In this document: positions 1 to 12,370 of the stretch, piece by piece
How positions within the stretch are numbered: the first letter of the stretch is position 1
Layout: each line of letters begins with the position of its first letter
DNA from: Paramesorhizobium salinisoli
GTDB lineage: Bacteria; Pseudomonadota; Alphaproteobacteria; Rhizobiales; Rhizobiaceae
Length of the DNA stretch: 64,000 nucleotides
Reading direction: 5' to 3'
Assembly: GCF_003335045.1 (NCBI RefSeq)
Contig: NZ_QOZG01000003.1
Location: 62,001 to 126,000 of the forward strand
Notes under the pieces: model-generated
Seen by the model: only the letters and a program-made list of their open reading frames with translations
Database searches by the model: none
What the model was told of the DNA's origin: nothing
Position numbers and translations under genes: made by a program

Positions 1-391
1 CGACCGAAATGAAGCCTTCGATCTCCGGGCGGCGCATCAGGAGCTGCATGCCGATCCATGAGCCGAAGGAATAACCGGCGACCCAGCAGGTCTTGGAATC
101 CGGATGCAATGACTGCACCCAATCGAGCGCGCCCGCCGCATCCGACAATTCGCCCGAACCATGATCGAACTCGCCCTGGCTGCGGCCGATGCCGCGGAAA
201 TTGAAGCGCAGCGTCGTGAAATTGCGTTGCTGGAACATGTAGAAAAGATCGTAGACGATCTTGTTGTTCATCGTTCCGCCGAACTGTGGATGCGGGTGAA
301 GGATGATCGCGATCGGAGCGTTCTTTTCGCTCGAAGGCTGGTATCGGCCCTCCAGACGTCCGGCCGGGCCGTTGAAAATGACTTCAGGCAT
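1..391 (-). CDS. alpha/beta hydrolase, partial (3' end outside window)
   Basis: The first 130 residues of a serine-hydrolase fold protein can be read on the minus strand, starting MPEVIFNGPAGRLEGRYQ. The segment ILHPHPQFGGTMNN carries the strand and oxyanion-hole region, and GYSFGSW is the nucleophile elbow (G-x-S-x-G) near residue 108. This pattern matches the small uncharacterised alpha/beta hydrolases (K07018-like) common in Rhizobiales; the substrate is unknown. The gene is divergent from the SUF operon. The ATG at 391 is the only start that keeps the full N-terminal strand. The C-terminal His of the triad lies beyond the window edge. Confidence 0.85.
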   Translation of the reverse strand, partial: MPEVIFNGPAGRLEGRYQPSSEKNAPIAIILHPHPQFGGTMNNKIVYDLFYMFQQRNFTTLRFNFRGIGRSQGEFDHGSGELSDAAGALDWVQSLHPDSKTCWVAGYSFGSWIGMQLLMRRPEIEGFISV

Positions 392-473
392 GTGTACTCC
401 ACTCTTTGCCGCATGGTCGGGAGATTCTGTCTGCGTGGCCTTGACGGGTCAGCGCATCGCTCATAAAACCGAC

Positions 474-490
474 TTTAGAACATTTCAAAA
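474..490 (+). promoter_or_regulatory. candidate Irr (ICE-like) box ahead of the SUF operon
   Basis: TTTAGAA-CAT-TTCAAAA is an interrupted palindrome (one mismatch in the right arm) about 115 bases upstream of the first gene of the SUF operon. As I recall it, the Irr-binding ICE motif of Rhizobiales is TTTAGAA-N3-TTCTAAA, and suf operons in this order are known members of the Irr/RirA iron regulons. The site assignment is inference from the motif and position. Confidence 0.45.
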
Positions 491-606
491 CTGGACATGA
501 TGCCCAGTACAGGAGTGGCTTAATAGGCTGTTCCGGGTTCAAATTTCAAGAAAATTGCGCTTCTGATGGCGTGGTGACGATAAAACGAAAGAAAGAGCTG
601 CAGGAT

Positions 607-1782
607 ATGCGCGCCAGCCGCATCTATCTTGACTACAATGCAAGCGCGCCGCTCGTCGACGAAGCGCGCGATGCTGTTGTAGCGGCTCTGTCGATCGTCG
701 GAAATCCATCCTCGGTGCATCAGGAAGGGCGCGCCGCGCGGGCCCTCGTCGAGGCCGCGCGCAGGGAAGTCGCCGCCCTCGCCAATGCCCGTCCCGATCA
801 TGTGTTCTTCACATCCGGCGCTACCGAGGCGGCATCGACGCTTCTGACGCCGTTTTATACCATGGGACGCGCTGGCCTGCGGCTTTCGCAGCTTTATGTC
901 GGAGCCACGGAGCACCCCTGCATTCTCTCAGGCGGTCAGTTTTCGCCCGACTGCGTGCACACGCTGCCGGTCCATGCGAATGGCCTTCTGGATCTCACGG
1001 CCCTCAAGGCGGTGCTCTCGGCTCACGACAAGTCGCAAGGCCTGCCGCTCGTCGCTGTTCAGGCGGCCAACAATGAAACCGGCATCATACAGCCAATCGC
1101 CGACGTGGCCGCAACCGTCAAGGACGCGGGCGGCCTTCTCGTGGTCGATGCGGTGCAGGCTGCAGGGCGCATTCCGCTCGATATTACAAATTCTTGCGGA
1201 GATTTTTTCATCTTTTCGTCGCACAAGATCGGCGGCCCGAAGGGCGTAGGCGCTATCGTCGCACATTCCGATCTGGTCATGCCGCGGGCGCTGGTTCGCG
1301 GCGGCGGGCAGGAGAAGGGCCATCGTGCCGGGACGGAGGCCTTGCCGCTGATCGCCGGCTTCGGCGCTGCTGCGAAGGTCGCACGCGAGAGGCTCGCTGC
1401 CGGCGGTTGGCCGGCGGATATCCGAGACATGATGGAAGCCGGCATCAGGCGCATCGCTCCCGATGCTATTATTTATGGCGCGGAAGCTCCCAGATTGCCC
1501 AACACGCTTTTCTTTTCGCTCGGTGAGATGAAGGCGGAAACCGCGCAGATCGCCTTCGATCTCGGCGGCATAGCACTCTCCGCCGGCTCCGCCTGCTCGT
1601 CGGGCAAGGTCGGCGCAAGCCATGTGCTGGCGGCGATGGGATATGCGGAAAATGTCGGCGGCTTGCGCGTATCGGCTGCGCCGGAGACAGACGCGAATAC
1701 GGTCGACCGTTTCCTCGATGTGTTACGCGCAATCGTGGAGCGCCGTGACCGTACAAAGGCGAATCCGGCAAACGCCGCATGA
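607..1782 (+). CDS. cysteine desulfurase, IscS/NifS type, first gene of the SUF operon
   Basis: A PLP enzyme that takes sulfur from cysteine as a persulfide for Fe-S cluster assembly. The start IYLDYNASAP is typical of the IscS/NifS class. The PLP lysine lies in SSHKIGGPKG and the catalytic cysteine in the flexible loop SAGSACSSGK near residue 330. Length about 391 residues fits the family. I prefer the ATG at 607, preceded by a purine-rich stretch, over the GTG at 571, which adds a non-conserved tail. Rhizobial suf operons carry two desulfurases, one at each end of sufBCD; this upstream copy is called sufS2 or iscS in relatives. A 158-base gap separates it from sufB. Confidence 0.93.
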   Translation: MRASRIYLDYNASAPLVDEARDAVVAALSIVGNPSSVHQEGRAARALVEAARREVAALANARPDHVFFTSGATEAASTLLTPFYTMGRAGLRLSQLYVGATEHPCILSGGQFSPDCVHTLPVHANGLLDLTALKAVLSAHDKSQGLPLVAVQAANNETGIIQPIADVAATVKDAGGLLVVDAVQAAGRIPLDITNSCGDFFIFSSHKIGGPKGVGAIVAHSDLVMPRALVRGGGQEKGHRAGTEALPLIAGFGAAAKVARERLAAGGWPADIRDMMEAGIRRIAPDAIIYGAEAPRLPNTLFFSLGEMKAETAQIAFDLGGIALSAGSACSSGKVGASHVLAAMGYAENVGGLRVSAAPETDANTVDRFLDVLRAIVERRDRTKANPANAA

Positions 1783-1940
1783 ATGAATAGGCATTCCGTA
1801 TCAAAACGGCGTGTGGATTGCTTGAATTTCCGGCGCGTCCGGTTTTAAAAGCGCGAAAGCGCACTACATATAGGCAGTAAATTGCTGTCTTGACGTTTCG
1901 AACTGTCGGGCCTTGACCCCGACCTGGATGGAGAACGCCA

Positions 1941-3463
<1,523 letters not shown>

Positions 3464-3467
<4 letters not shown>

Positions 3468-3700
3468 CGGACAAATGGTTCAAACCGAAACGGTATGGCT
3501 ATGGCGCCACCCCGATCAATTGGAGGGGCTGGGCTTTCATCGGCGCTTTCATGGCAGTCGTTCTGCTCGCGATAGCGGCGCTGATCGTTCTGCAAGCACC
3601 GATATGGCTTGCCGTGCCGGTCACTTTGGCGCTCACCATCGCAATTATTCCGTTCACCAAGGCCAGGACGGATGGCGAATGGCGCTGGCGCTGGCATTGA
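3464..3700 (+). CDS. small membrane protein inside the SUF operon
   Basis: 78-residue protein whose start overlaps the sufB stop (ATGA), which points to translational coupling. Two hydrophobic stretches are visible (about residues 27-46 and 50-63) between a basic, aromatic N-terminus ([14 protein letters not shown]) and a short charged tail ending WRWRWH. It has no Cys and no recognisable catalytic motif. A similar short ORF between sufB and sufC is, from memory, found in other Brucellaceae and relatives. Function is not known; operon position suggests a link to SUF or to iron stress, but this is inference only. Confidence 0.75.
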
Positions 3701-3733
3701 ATTTGAACGGACATTCTTTGGAACGGAATTAAC

Positions 3734-4507
3734 ATGCTAGAAATCAAGAACCTGCACGCCCGCATCGCCGAAGACGGCACCGAGATCATCCGCGGCCTGA
3801 ACCTGACGGTGAAGGACGGCGAAGTCGCCGCGATCATGGGCCCGAACGGCTCGGGCAAATCCACGCTTTCCTATATCCTTGCCGGTCGCGAAGACTACGA
3901 GGTGACGGAAGGCGACATCCTCTATAATGGCGAGTCGATCCTCGATCTCGATCCGGCGGAACGGGCGGCGAAGGGCATCTTCCTCGCGTTCCAGTATCCG
4001 ATGGAGATACCGGGTGTCGCCACGATGGAATTCCTCAAGGTGGCCATCAACGCCCAGCGCAAGGCGCGCGGCGAGGAAGAGTTGAAGATCCCGGAACTGT
4101 TGAGGCGGGTGAAGGAAGCGTCAAGCCTGCTGTCGATGGACATGGCGATGCTGAAGCGGCCGCTCAATGTCGGCTTCTCGGGCGGCGAGAAGAAGCGCGC
4201 CGAGATCCTGCAGATGACACTGCTGGAACCTTCGCTCTGCGTGCTTGACGAGACCGATTCCGGCCTTGATATCGATGCGCTGAAGATCGTTTCGGAAGGT
4301 GTGAACGCACTTCGATCGCCGGACCGTTCCATCGTCGTGATCACGCACTATCAGCGTCTCCTCGACTACATCGTGCCGGATAGCGTGCATGTGCTCTACA
4401 AGGGCCGCGTCATCAAGTCGGGCGACAAGTCCCTGGCACGACAGTTGGAAGACAACGGCTATGCCGAAATCATCGGCGAAGCGGCCGAAACGGTCGAAAC
4501 GGCTTGA
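3734..4507 (+). CDS. sufC: SUF system ATPase SufC
   Basis: 257-residue ABC-type ATPase that drives the SufBCD scaffold; it is cytoplasmic and not a transporter. Walker A GPNGSGKS (near residue 36), signature FSGGEKKR and Walker B CVLDETDSGLD are present; the SGGEKKR and DETDSGLDID wording is typical of SufC rather than of import ATPases. It starts 33 bases after the small membrane-protein gene and is followed by sufD after 11 bases. Confidence 0.97.
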   Translation: MLEIKNLHARIAEDGTEIIRGLNLTVKDGEVAAIMGPNGSGKSTLSYILAGREDYEVTEGDILYNGESILDLDPAERAAKGIFLAFQYPMEIPGVATMEFLKVAINAQRKARGEEELKIPELLRRVKEASSLLSMDMAMLKRPLNVGFSGGEKKRAEILQMTLLEPSLCVLDETDSGLDIDALKIVSEGVNALRSPDRSIVVITHYQRLLDYIVPDSVHVLYKGRVIKSGDKSLARQLEDNGYAEIIGEAAETVETA

Positions 4508-4518
4508 GGATAGCGCCA

Positions 4519-5790
4519 ATGAACATCCACACCTCACAGCCAAGAACGCCAGCGGAAACGGCATTGATCGATGCGTTCAGCGAACGCGTCGGTAATTTGC
4601 CGGGCAATGCCGATGTCGCCATTGCGCGCGACACGGCGCTCGAGGCGCTCAAGATCCAGGGGCTGCCGTCGCGGCGCGTCGAAAGCTGGCATTACACGGA
4701 TTTTCGTACGCTGCTGCGTGTCGTTGCGCCTTTCGATCCGGCAGCGGGCTCGCAGCCGATCATGTCGTTGCTCCCCGGCTCGACGATCGCGACCGTCTCG
4801 AACGGCGTGGCCATTTCGGCAGGACAGGCCGATGGCGTCACGTTTCAGAAGCTGAGCGAGAAGCTTGTGGACGGCACATTCGCGCCGGCGCTTGCGACGC
4901 GCGGCACTGATGACCTGATCGGCCAGATCAACGCTACTTACGTGACCGGTGGCTGGTATATCGATATCGCCGAAGGCGCCGAGATTGAAGCTCCGATCGA
5001 ACTGCAGAACCTGCAGAAATCGGGGCAGGCTCACGTCCGCTTTCCTGTCCGCGCCGGCAAGGGCGCCAAGGCGACCATCATCGAGCGCCAGTTTGGCGGC
5101 GAGGGCGAAGCTTTCTCCTCCTCCATCAGCCATCTGACGGTAGCCGATGGCGCCGAGGTCATCTGGATCATCCTGCGCGAGCAGGGCGACGCAGCGGTTC
5201 AACTCGGGCAGTTCAACACCACGATCGGCAAGGATGCCAAGCTGACGCTTTTCATCGTCAATACGGGCGGCAAGCTGGTGCGTCAGGAAGTGCATGTTCT
5301 GGCCAAGGGCGAGGGCTCGGATTTCCAGCTGCGTGGCATCAATCTGCTGGGCGGCGAAAGCCATACCGATGTCACCATGACGGTCGGCCATCTCGTGGAA
5401 AACACCAGTTCGACCCAGATCGTGCGCAATGTCGTTACCGGACGCGCGCGCGGCGTCTTCCAAGGCATGATCCGCGTTGCCAAGATCGCGCAGAAGACTG
5501 ATGCGCGCATGGCTTGCAACACGCTGCTTCTCTCCGACGATGGCGAGTTCGACGCCAAGCCGGAGTTGGAGATCTTTGCCGACGACGTGGCCTGCGGCCA
5601 TGGCGCGACGGTGACGGAAATCTCGCAGGACCATCTGTTTTATCTGATGGCGCGTGGCATTCCGGAAAAGACGGCACGCGGGCTCCTCGTGAAGGCATTC
5701 GTGGCAGAGATCATCGAAGAGCTCGAAAATGAGCCTTTGGTCGAGGCGCTGGAAGGCATATTGGAAGATTGGCTTTCGGCGCACGCTTGA
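4519..5790 (+). CDS. sufD: Fe-S cluster assembly protein SufD
   Basis: About 423 residues, partner of SufB and SufC in the scaffold complex. The N-terminal part contains GLPSRRVESWHYTDFR, typical of SufD. The C-terminal family signature is ISQDHLFYLMARGIPEKTAR, followed by LVKAFVAEIIEEL. The ATG at 4519, preceded by GAGGATA, is a better start than the TTG at 4504 that overlaps sufC. It is followed by sufS 48 bases later. Confidence 0.95.
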   Translation: MNIHTSQPRTPAETALIDAFSERVGNLPGNADVAIARDTALEALKIQGLPSRRVESWHYTDFRTLLRVVAPFDPAAGSQPIMSLLPGSTIATVSNGVAISAGQADGVTFQKLSEKLVDGTFAPALATRGTDDLIGQINATYVTGGWYIDIAEGAEIEAPIELQNLQKSGQAHVRFPVRAGKGAKATIIERQFGGEGEAFSSSISHLTVADGAEVIWIILREQGDAAVQLGQFNTTIGKDAKLTLFIVNTGGKLVRQEVHVLAKGEGSDFQLRGINLLGGESHTDVTMTVGHLVENTSSTQIVRNVVTGRARGVFQGMIRVAKIAQKTDARMACNTLLLSDDGEFDAKPELEIFADDVACGHGATVTEISQDHLFYLMARGIPEKTARGLLVKAFVAEIIEELENEPLVEALEGILEDWLSAHA

Positions 5791-5838
5791 CGGGATCGAT
5801 CCGCAGCGCGACCGCCTGATCCGCTTGAGCGGAGAGGA

Positions 5839-7089
5839 ATGAATATGGACCAGACAACGAGCCTTGCGACGGCTTTTGACGTGGAGGCAGTGCGCCGCGA
5901 CTTCCCCATTCTTTCGCGGGAAGTTCATGGCAAGCCACTCGTCTATCTCGACAATGGCGCGTCGGCGCAAAAACCGCAGGCTGTCATCGATGCGGTGAGC
6001 AACGCCTATTCCAACGAATATGCCAATGTTCACAGGGGCCTGCATTTCCTGTCGAATGCTGCCACCGATGCTTACGAGAAGTCGCGTGAAATCGTACGCC
6101 GGTTCCTTAATGCCGCTTCGGTAGATGAAATTGTCTTCACCAAATCGGCCACCGAGGCGATCAACACCGTCGCCTATGGCTATGGAATGCCCAATATCGG
6201 CGAGGGGGACGAGATCGTCCTCTCGATCATGGAGCACCATTCCAATATCGTGCCGTGGCATTTCATCCGCGAGCGGCAAGGCGCTAAGCTGGTCTTCGCG
6301 CCGATCGATGATGAGGGCGTATTCCACATCGAGGAATTCGAGAAGCGCCTGACGGAGCGAACCAAGCTCGTCGCCATCACGCATATGTCGAACATGCTGG
6401 GCACGGTGACGCCGATCAAGCGGATCGTCGAGATCGCCCATACGCGCGGCATTCCTGTCCTGGTCGATGGCAGCCAGGGCGCGGTGCATCTGCCCGTCGA
6501 TGTGCAGGATCTGGGCTGCGACTGGTATGTCTTCACCGGCCATAAGGTCTACGGGCCTTCAGGCATCGGCGTCCTCTACGGCCGTGCCGAGATGCTGGAA
6601 AAGATGCGGCCGTTCCAGGGGGGCGGCGAGATGATCGAGGAGGTGACCGAGGAAACTGTCACCTACAATCACCCGCCGCACCGCTTCGAGGCCGGCACGC
6701 CGCCGATCGTCCAGGCGATCGGTTTAGGCAGCGCGCTGGAATATATGGAGCGGGTGGGGCGGCAAGCTATCTTCGAGCATGAAGAAAGCTTGCGCGATTA
6801 TGCCCACGAACAGCTTAGCAGGATCAATTCGCTGCGCATCTTTGGCAACGCGCCGGACAAGGGCGCGATCATCTCCTTCGAACTGCAGGGCATTCATGCC
6901 CATGACGTATCGATGGTCATCGACCGGTCAGGAGTTGCGGTGCGGGCCGGAACCCATTGCGCGCAGCCGCTTCTCAAACGGTTCGGCGTCACCTCGACAT
7001 GCCGCGCATCATTCGCCATGTATAATACAAAGGCCGAAATTGATGCGCTCGCAGAGGCGTTGGAAAAAGCCAGGAAGTTTTTCGGATGA
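5839..7089 (+). CDS. sufS: cysteine desulfurase SufS
   Basis: 416-residue group II PLP cysteine desulfurase that feeds sulfur to SufBCD. The PLP lysine is in FTGHKVYGPSGIG; the catalytic Cys is in the short loop RAGTHCAQPLL near residue 372, which separates SufS from the IscS type at 607. MEHHSNIVPWH and the VDGSQGAVHLP motif are conserved. Two in-frame ATGs lie behind the GGAGAGG ribosome site (5839 and 5845); the second has the better spacing, so the true protein may be two residues shorter. It overlaps sufT by ATGA. No separate sufE is seen in the window. Confidence 0.96.
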   Translation: MNMDQTTSLATAFDVEAVRRDFPILSREVHGKPLVYLDNGASAQKPQAVIDAVSNAYSNEYANVHRGLHFLSNAATDAYEKSREIVRRFLNAASVDEIVFTKSATEAINTVAYGYGMPNIGEGDEIVLSIMEHHSNIVPWHFIRERQGAKLVFAPIDDEGVFHIEEFEKRLTERTKLVAITHMSNMLGTVTPIKRIVEIAHTRGIPVLVDGSQGAVHLPVDVQDLGCDWYVFTGHKVYGPSGIGVLYGRAEMLEKMRPFQGGGEMIEEVTEETVTYNHPPHRFEAGTPPIVQAIGLGSALEYMERVGRQAIFEHEESLRDYAHEQLSRINSLRIFGNAPDKGAIISFELQGIHAHDVSMVIDRSGVAVRAGTHCAQPLLKRFGVTSTCRASFAMYNTKAEIDALAEALEKARKFFG

Positions 7090-7487
7090 CTGACATGGAA
7101 AACAAGACGGAGACTGACGCGCCGGAGGCGGCAAGCAAGGCGGGACAAATCTTTTCCGCTTCCGCCATTCCGCAGGAAGAACTGGCGCGGCTGACCGACG
7201 ACATCGTTGCGGCGCTGAAGACGGTGTACGATCCGGAGATCCCGGCCGATATCTACGAGCTCGGCCTCATCTACAAGATCGACATCGAGGACGACCGGAC
7301 CGTCAAGATCGACATGACGCTGACAGCGCCCGGCTGCCCGGTCGCCGGCGAAATGCCGGGCTGGGTGCAGAATGCCGTCAGCACCGTCGAGGGCGTGTCG
7401 CATGTCGAGGTCGCCATGACCTTCGATCCGCCATGGACGCCCGATCGCATGTCGGAAGAAGCGCAGGTTGCCGTCGGTTGGTATTGA
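7086..7487 (+). CDS. sufT: SUF-associated MIP18/DUF59 protein SufT
   Basis: 133-residue protein of the MIP18/DUF59 family that helps Fe-S maturation in bacteria with SUF systems. The conserved core DPEIPADIYELGLIYKI and the TAPGCPVAGEMP motif, with its single conserved Cys, are present; the first 40 residues are a variable, acidic leader. The start overlaps sufS by ATGA. Its place between sufS and sufA matches other alphaproteobacterial suf operons. Confidence 0.92.
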   Translation: MTDMENKTETDAPEAASKAGQIFSASAIPQEELARLTDDIVAALKTVYDPEIPADIYELGLIYKIDIEDDRTVKIDMTLTAPGCPVAGEMPGWVQNAVSTVEGVSHVEVAMTFDPPWTPDRMSEEAQVAVGWY

Positions 7488-7542
7488 CCGATTGCGGCCG
7501 GATGATTGCTGAACGGAAACCGCTTAGCGTTCATTGGCCTGC

Positions 7543-8112
7543 TTATGGCGTCTCGCAATGATCGGGCACGCTTTCCTCCAGCGGCTTTTCTGACGGGGTC
7601 AGAGATCCCGTCATGATCGACATGGGCTGGTAAGGCGGGGTTTCCTGCATTGAGGGATTCGTCAGCCGGATCGTATAGCAGCCGGTGAACACCTCTTCCT
7701 TGCCGTCGTTCAAAACGGATTTAACGGCAACCGGCAGGCTCCAGTAGATCGAACCGGCGGCGCCTTCGGGCTCTGTCTTCCCAAAGGCGACGTTGACCGA
7801 CTTGGTATTTTCGTAGCCCTTGGCGTATTTTTCGAAATCCGGTTCGCGTCCCTCTTCGGAATAATAGCTGTAGGCGCGGGCATATTCCTGGCGGTTGATG
7901 GCGCTATAATAGGAACGGATCAGCGCCTCGGGCGAGCTGCGGTCATCGACATAGCCGGCAAGCGGGCCGAGGTTTTCTTCCGAAGTTGCGGCGTTATTCT
8001 CGGGCGCGGGCGTCATTTGCGCAAAGGCCGGGTATTGCAGGGCCGTGAACAGAATGGCGGCGGCTCCCAAGACTGGAATTCGTGGAATGCGGGCATCCAT
8101 GCGTTGCGCCAT
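7543..8112 (-). CDS. hypothetical exported protein
   Basis: 189-residue protein with a Sec-type signal peptide: basic start, hydrophobic core VLGAAAILFTALQY and a likely AFA-Q cleavage near residue 31. The mature part contains SPEALIRSYYSAINRQEYARAY, the kind of helical opening seen in NTF2/SnoaL-like folds, and two Cys that could form a disulfide. A GGGAGGAAGAA ribosome site precedes the ATG at 8112. It sits on the opposite strand inside the suf region, between sufT and sufA, so sufA must be read from a separate promoter or by read-through. Function unknown; the fold call is tentative. Confidence 0.72.
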   Translation of the reverse strand: MAQRMDARIPRIPVLGAAAILFTALQYPAFAQMTPAPENNAATSEENLGPLAGYVDDRSSPEALIRSYYSAINRQEYARAYSYYSEEGREPDFEKYAKGYENTKSVNVAFGKTEPEGAAGSIYWSLPVAVKSVLNDGKEEVFTGCYTIRLTNPSMQETPPYQPMSIMTGSLTPSEKPLEESVPDHCETP

Positions 8113-8239
8113 TTCTTCCTCCCGAACGGCCGGTGATATTGGTCTCTTGCGGCAATGGTGTTACAACACTACCTATAATTCAAGGCGAGGCGATGATCTT
8201 TTGATGATCGCATCTCACGCGAGTCAAACGAGGCATAAA

Positions 8240-8620
8240 ATGGGCCGTTTTGCAGTCATCACCGTTTCCGACGCCGCCGCTATGCGGGTGCGCGAAATCG
8301 TGGGCAATCGCGAGGGTGCTGAAGGAATCCGCGTTGGCGTGAAAAAGGGCGGCTGCGCCGGCATGGAATACACGATCGATCTGGTTACCGAGGCAAAGCC
8401 AGGCGACGACGTTGTTGAGAAGGACGGCGCGAAAGTGTTTGTTGCGCCAGAGGCGGCGTTGTTCCTGCTGGGAACCCAGATGGATTTCGAGACGACGATG
8501 CTGCGCACTGGCTTCGTCTTCAACAATCCCAACCAGACATCCGCTTGCGGCTGCGGCGAATCGGTCGAATTGCGGCCCGCGTCGCCCGAGGCCCTGCAAC
8601 AGGCCCAAGGCGCCGCCTGA
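8240..8620 (+). CDS. sufA: A-type Fe-S carrier SufA
   Basis: 126-residue HesB/IscA-family protein that carries or hands on Fe-S clusters. The three cluster ligands are visible as GGCAGMEY and the late CGCGES motif (Cys near residues 37, 106 and 108). The ATG at 8240 has a CGAGG ribosome site six bases upstream; longer in-frame starts exist upstream but add a tail not found in the family. It lies after an inverted gene, yet on the same strand as the rest of the SUF operon. Confidence 0.94.
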   Translation: MGRFAVITVSDAAAMRVREIVGNREGAEGIRVGVKKGGCAGMEYTIDLVTEAKPGDDVVEKDGAKVFVAPEAALFLLGTQMDFETTMLRTGFVFNNPNQTSACGCGESVELRPASPEALQQAQGAA

Positions 8621-8643
8621 CCCTGTACCCCTGAGAGATCGCC

Positions 8644-8967
8644 ATGGATAATGACGATATCCGCGATCTCTTCTCGTCGCTGGGACCGATCGCCATCAAG
8701 CGGCTTTTCGGCGGCAAGGGTATCTATTTCGATGGCCTTATCATCGCCATCGAGTTTCGTGACGAAATCCTCCTGAAAGCCGATGAGATCAGCGCACCCT
8801 TTTTCAAAGAGGCGGGATGCATCCAGTGGACCTATGCCGGGAAGAACCGGTCAAAGCCGGTCGCCATGCCCTATTGGAGCCTCCCGGAAGACGCGCTCGA
8901 TGATCCTGATATCATGACCGAATGGGCCTCACGCGCCTGGCAAGCGGCGGTGAGGAGCCGGAAATAG
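8644..8967 (+). CDS. TfoX/Sxy N-terminal domain protein
   Basis: 107-residue protein matching the TfoX/Sxy N-terminal domain: start DIRDLFSSLGPIAIKRLFGGKGIYFDG, a central FRDEILLKAD strand and the PYWSLPEDALDD region. In gammaproteobacteria Sxy is a CRP co-activator for competence genes; stand-alone N-terminal domains in Rhizobiales have no assigned role. It follows sufA by 23 bases and may be cotranscribed with it. Confidence 0.88.
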   Translation: MDNDDIRDLFSSLGPIAIKRLFGGKGIYFDGLIIAIEFRDEILLKADEISAPFFKEAGCIQWTYAGKNRSKPVAMPYWSLPEDALDDPDIMTEWASRAWQAAVRSRK

Positions 8968-9029
8968 CTCAATCTTTTCAGCTATTTGCATAATTCTTTA
9001 AAGGATAATTTATGCAGCATTTTAAGATG

Positions 9030-9473
9030 TTAGGACGTCCTTTGCGCGTCCAACAGGACGCCCGGCGCTCTAAGACCACGCTCGAATAATAATCGCACGG
9101 CATGGCGCGTAGGGAGCGTTATGCGATCAGGTAATTCGGTCAGCCGGAACCAGCCGATGCCCCCATGTTTGTCGGGCTCAAGCAATTTCGGCTCGCCGGC
9201 GAACTGATCCGCATGGAATATAGGCGCAAACCAGTGCTGCCCTTCGTCATGGAAGAGCTGTTCGCTCGTTCCGATGATGGAAAGGGAAATAGCGTCGAGG
9301 CCGGTTTCCTCCAGCGCCTCGCGGCGGGCGGCTGTTTCCACCGTTTCCAGAAAATCGACCTTACCGCCCGGTATGCCCCAAGCGCCGGCTTCAGGAGATT
9401 TCTTGCGCTGAAGCAGCAGAATGCTGTCGTCTTTCAAGAAGACGACGCCACATCCGACACCAGGCCGCTGCAT
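9030..9473 (-). CDS. Nudix hydrolase
   Basis: 147 residues with a complete Nudix box: GGKVDFLETVETAARREALEETG split as G-x5-E-x7-REALEETG, the Mg-binding signature for cleaving nucleoside-diphosphate-X compounds. The start GCGVVFLKDDSILLLQRKK and the WGIPGG turn resemble MutT/ADP-ribose-type members; the substrate cannot be read from sequence. It begins 14 bases after the DEAD-box helicase stop with a ribosome site AAGAGGCGG, so the two are probably cotranscribed. Confidence 0.92.
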   Translation of the reverse strand: MQRPGVGCGVVFLKDDSILLLQRKKSPEAGAWGIPGGKVDFLETVETAARREALEETGLDAISLSIIGTSEQLFHDEGQHWFAPIFHADQFAGEPKLLEPDKHGGIGWFRLTELPDRITLPTRHAVRLLFERGLRAPGVLLDAQRTS

Positions 9474-9487
9474 AGGCGAACCGCCTC

Positions 9488-11053
<1,566 letters not shown>

Positions 11054-11317
11054 TGGAGGCGTAGCTCTCTCGTTGGAAGTTTTATCACGCCAATCCTGTC
11101 AAGGCGACAACGTCGAAGCAGTGACAGAGCTGCTGCAAAGACAAGAAAAGCGCCAATCAACACGCTCAGCGTTTACTTGCAGGAACGCGTTACGTCGCAA
11201 GCGCGAAAAAGTCAACTGAAATGGGCTGAAATTCCGGAAAATACCGGCCTTTGACGAATAAGTTGTAAAAGGAGAGTTCCACTTTGGAAACATTCTTCTA
11301 TCGAGGCGCTTTCAACC

Positions 11318-12091
11318 TCAATAGAGGAATTGTTCGGTGAGGATTCGTTCGTTCCAGGAATGGTCCTTGTCGAACAGGATCGTGACCGTTTTATCAGGTG
11401 CTTCGCTGATGGTAACGGAGGAAACGGATTTGACCTCCGTGTGGTCGGCCACCGCGTTCACCGGCCGCTTTTCGCCCTCGAGAATATCGAGGCGCACCGT
11501 CACATCCTTCGGCAGAAGCGCCCCGCGCCAGCGTCGCGGTCTGAAGGGGCTCACCGGGGTCAGCGCGAGAAGCGGTGAATCGAGCGGCAGGATCGGGCCT
11601 TGGGCCGAGAGATTATAGGCAGTCGAGCCGGCGGGCGTCGCGACCATCACGCCGTCGCAGATCAATTCTTCGAGCCGCGTCGTTCCATCGATGCTGATTT
11701 TGATCTTCGCCGCCTGATAGGATTGCCGCAGGAGCGACACTTCATTGATGGCCAAAGCGGCAACGGTACCGGAAAGTTCCGATTCCGCCTGCATCATCAG
11801 CGGCCGGATGGTTTCGGAATGTGCCGCCTCGATCCGTTCACGCAGCCCTTCTTCATGATAGGCATTCATGAGGAAGCCGACGGAACCGCGGTTCATTCCA
11901 TAGATAGGCTTTCCGGAATTCATGAAATCGTGCAGCGTCTGCAGCATGAGCCCGTCGCCGCCCAGCGCCACGATCACATCGGCATTCTCGGGGCGTTCCT
12001 GGCCATAGAGCACGGCCAGACGACGGGCCGCCTCCACCGATTCCTCTGCATCCGACGATATGAAGGAAAAGGCGTTGATCTTCCGGCTCAT
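11318..12091 (-). CDS. nadK: NAD kinase
   Basis: 257 residues; phosphorylates NAD to NADP in the cytoplasm. The diagnostic GGDG motif is seen in [16 protein letters not shown], followed by [13 protein letters not shown] and the NAD-binding [21 protein letters not shown] block. The ATG at 12091 ([10 protein letters not shown]) gives the normal family length; an upstream in-frame ATG at 12133 adds a tail with no similarity pattern. It diverges from tRNA-Thr. Confidence 0.95.
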   Translation of the reverse strand: MSRKINAFSFISSDAEESVEAARRLAVLYGQERPENADVIVALGGDGLMLQTLHDFMNSGKPIYGMNRGSVGFLMNAYHEEGLRERIEAAHSETIRPLMMQAESELSGTVAALAINEVSLLRQSYQAAKIKISIDGTTRLEELICDGVMVATPAGSTAYNLSAQGPILPLDSPLLALTPVSPFRPRRWRGALLPKDVTVRLDILEGEKRPVNAVADHTEVKSVSSVTISEAPDKTVTILFDKDHSWNERILTEQFLY

Positions 12092-12214
12092 GTTTTTCCG
12101 TATGGCAGGTTCACAGAGCGTATTGGCTATCACAGAGAAATCCCCATGGCCATTCCTCCTTCCATACGATTTTTTATTTTACAGATCGATCAATTATGCT
12201 AACGCGATGACAGT

Positions 12215-12290
<76 letters not shown>

Positions 12291-12370
12291 AACCAATCAA
12301 AACAATGGCTGATCGCTATCGCCATTCACTGAGGCCTGAAGCCATGGGATCGAAGCAGTCAGACCGATAG

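Noticed and set aside
4534-6543. 669-codon minus-strand ORF
   Set aside because: It lies antisense to sufD and sufS, which match their families along their full length. It is a frame shadow of GC-rich coding DNA.
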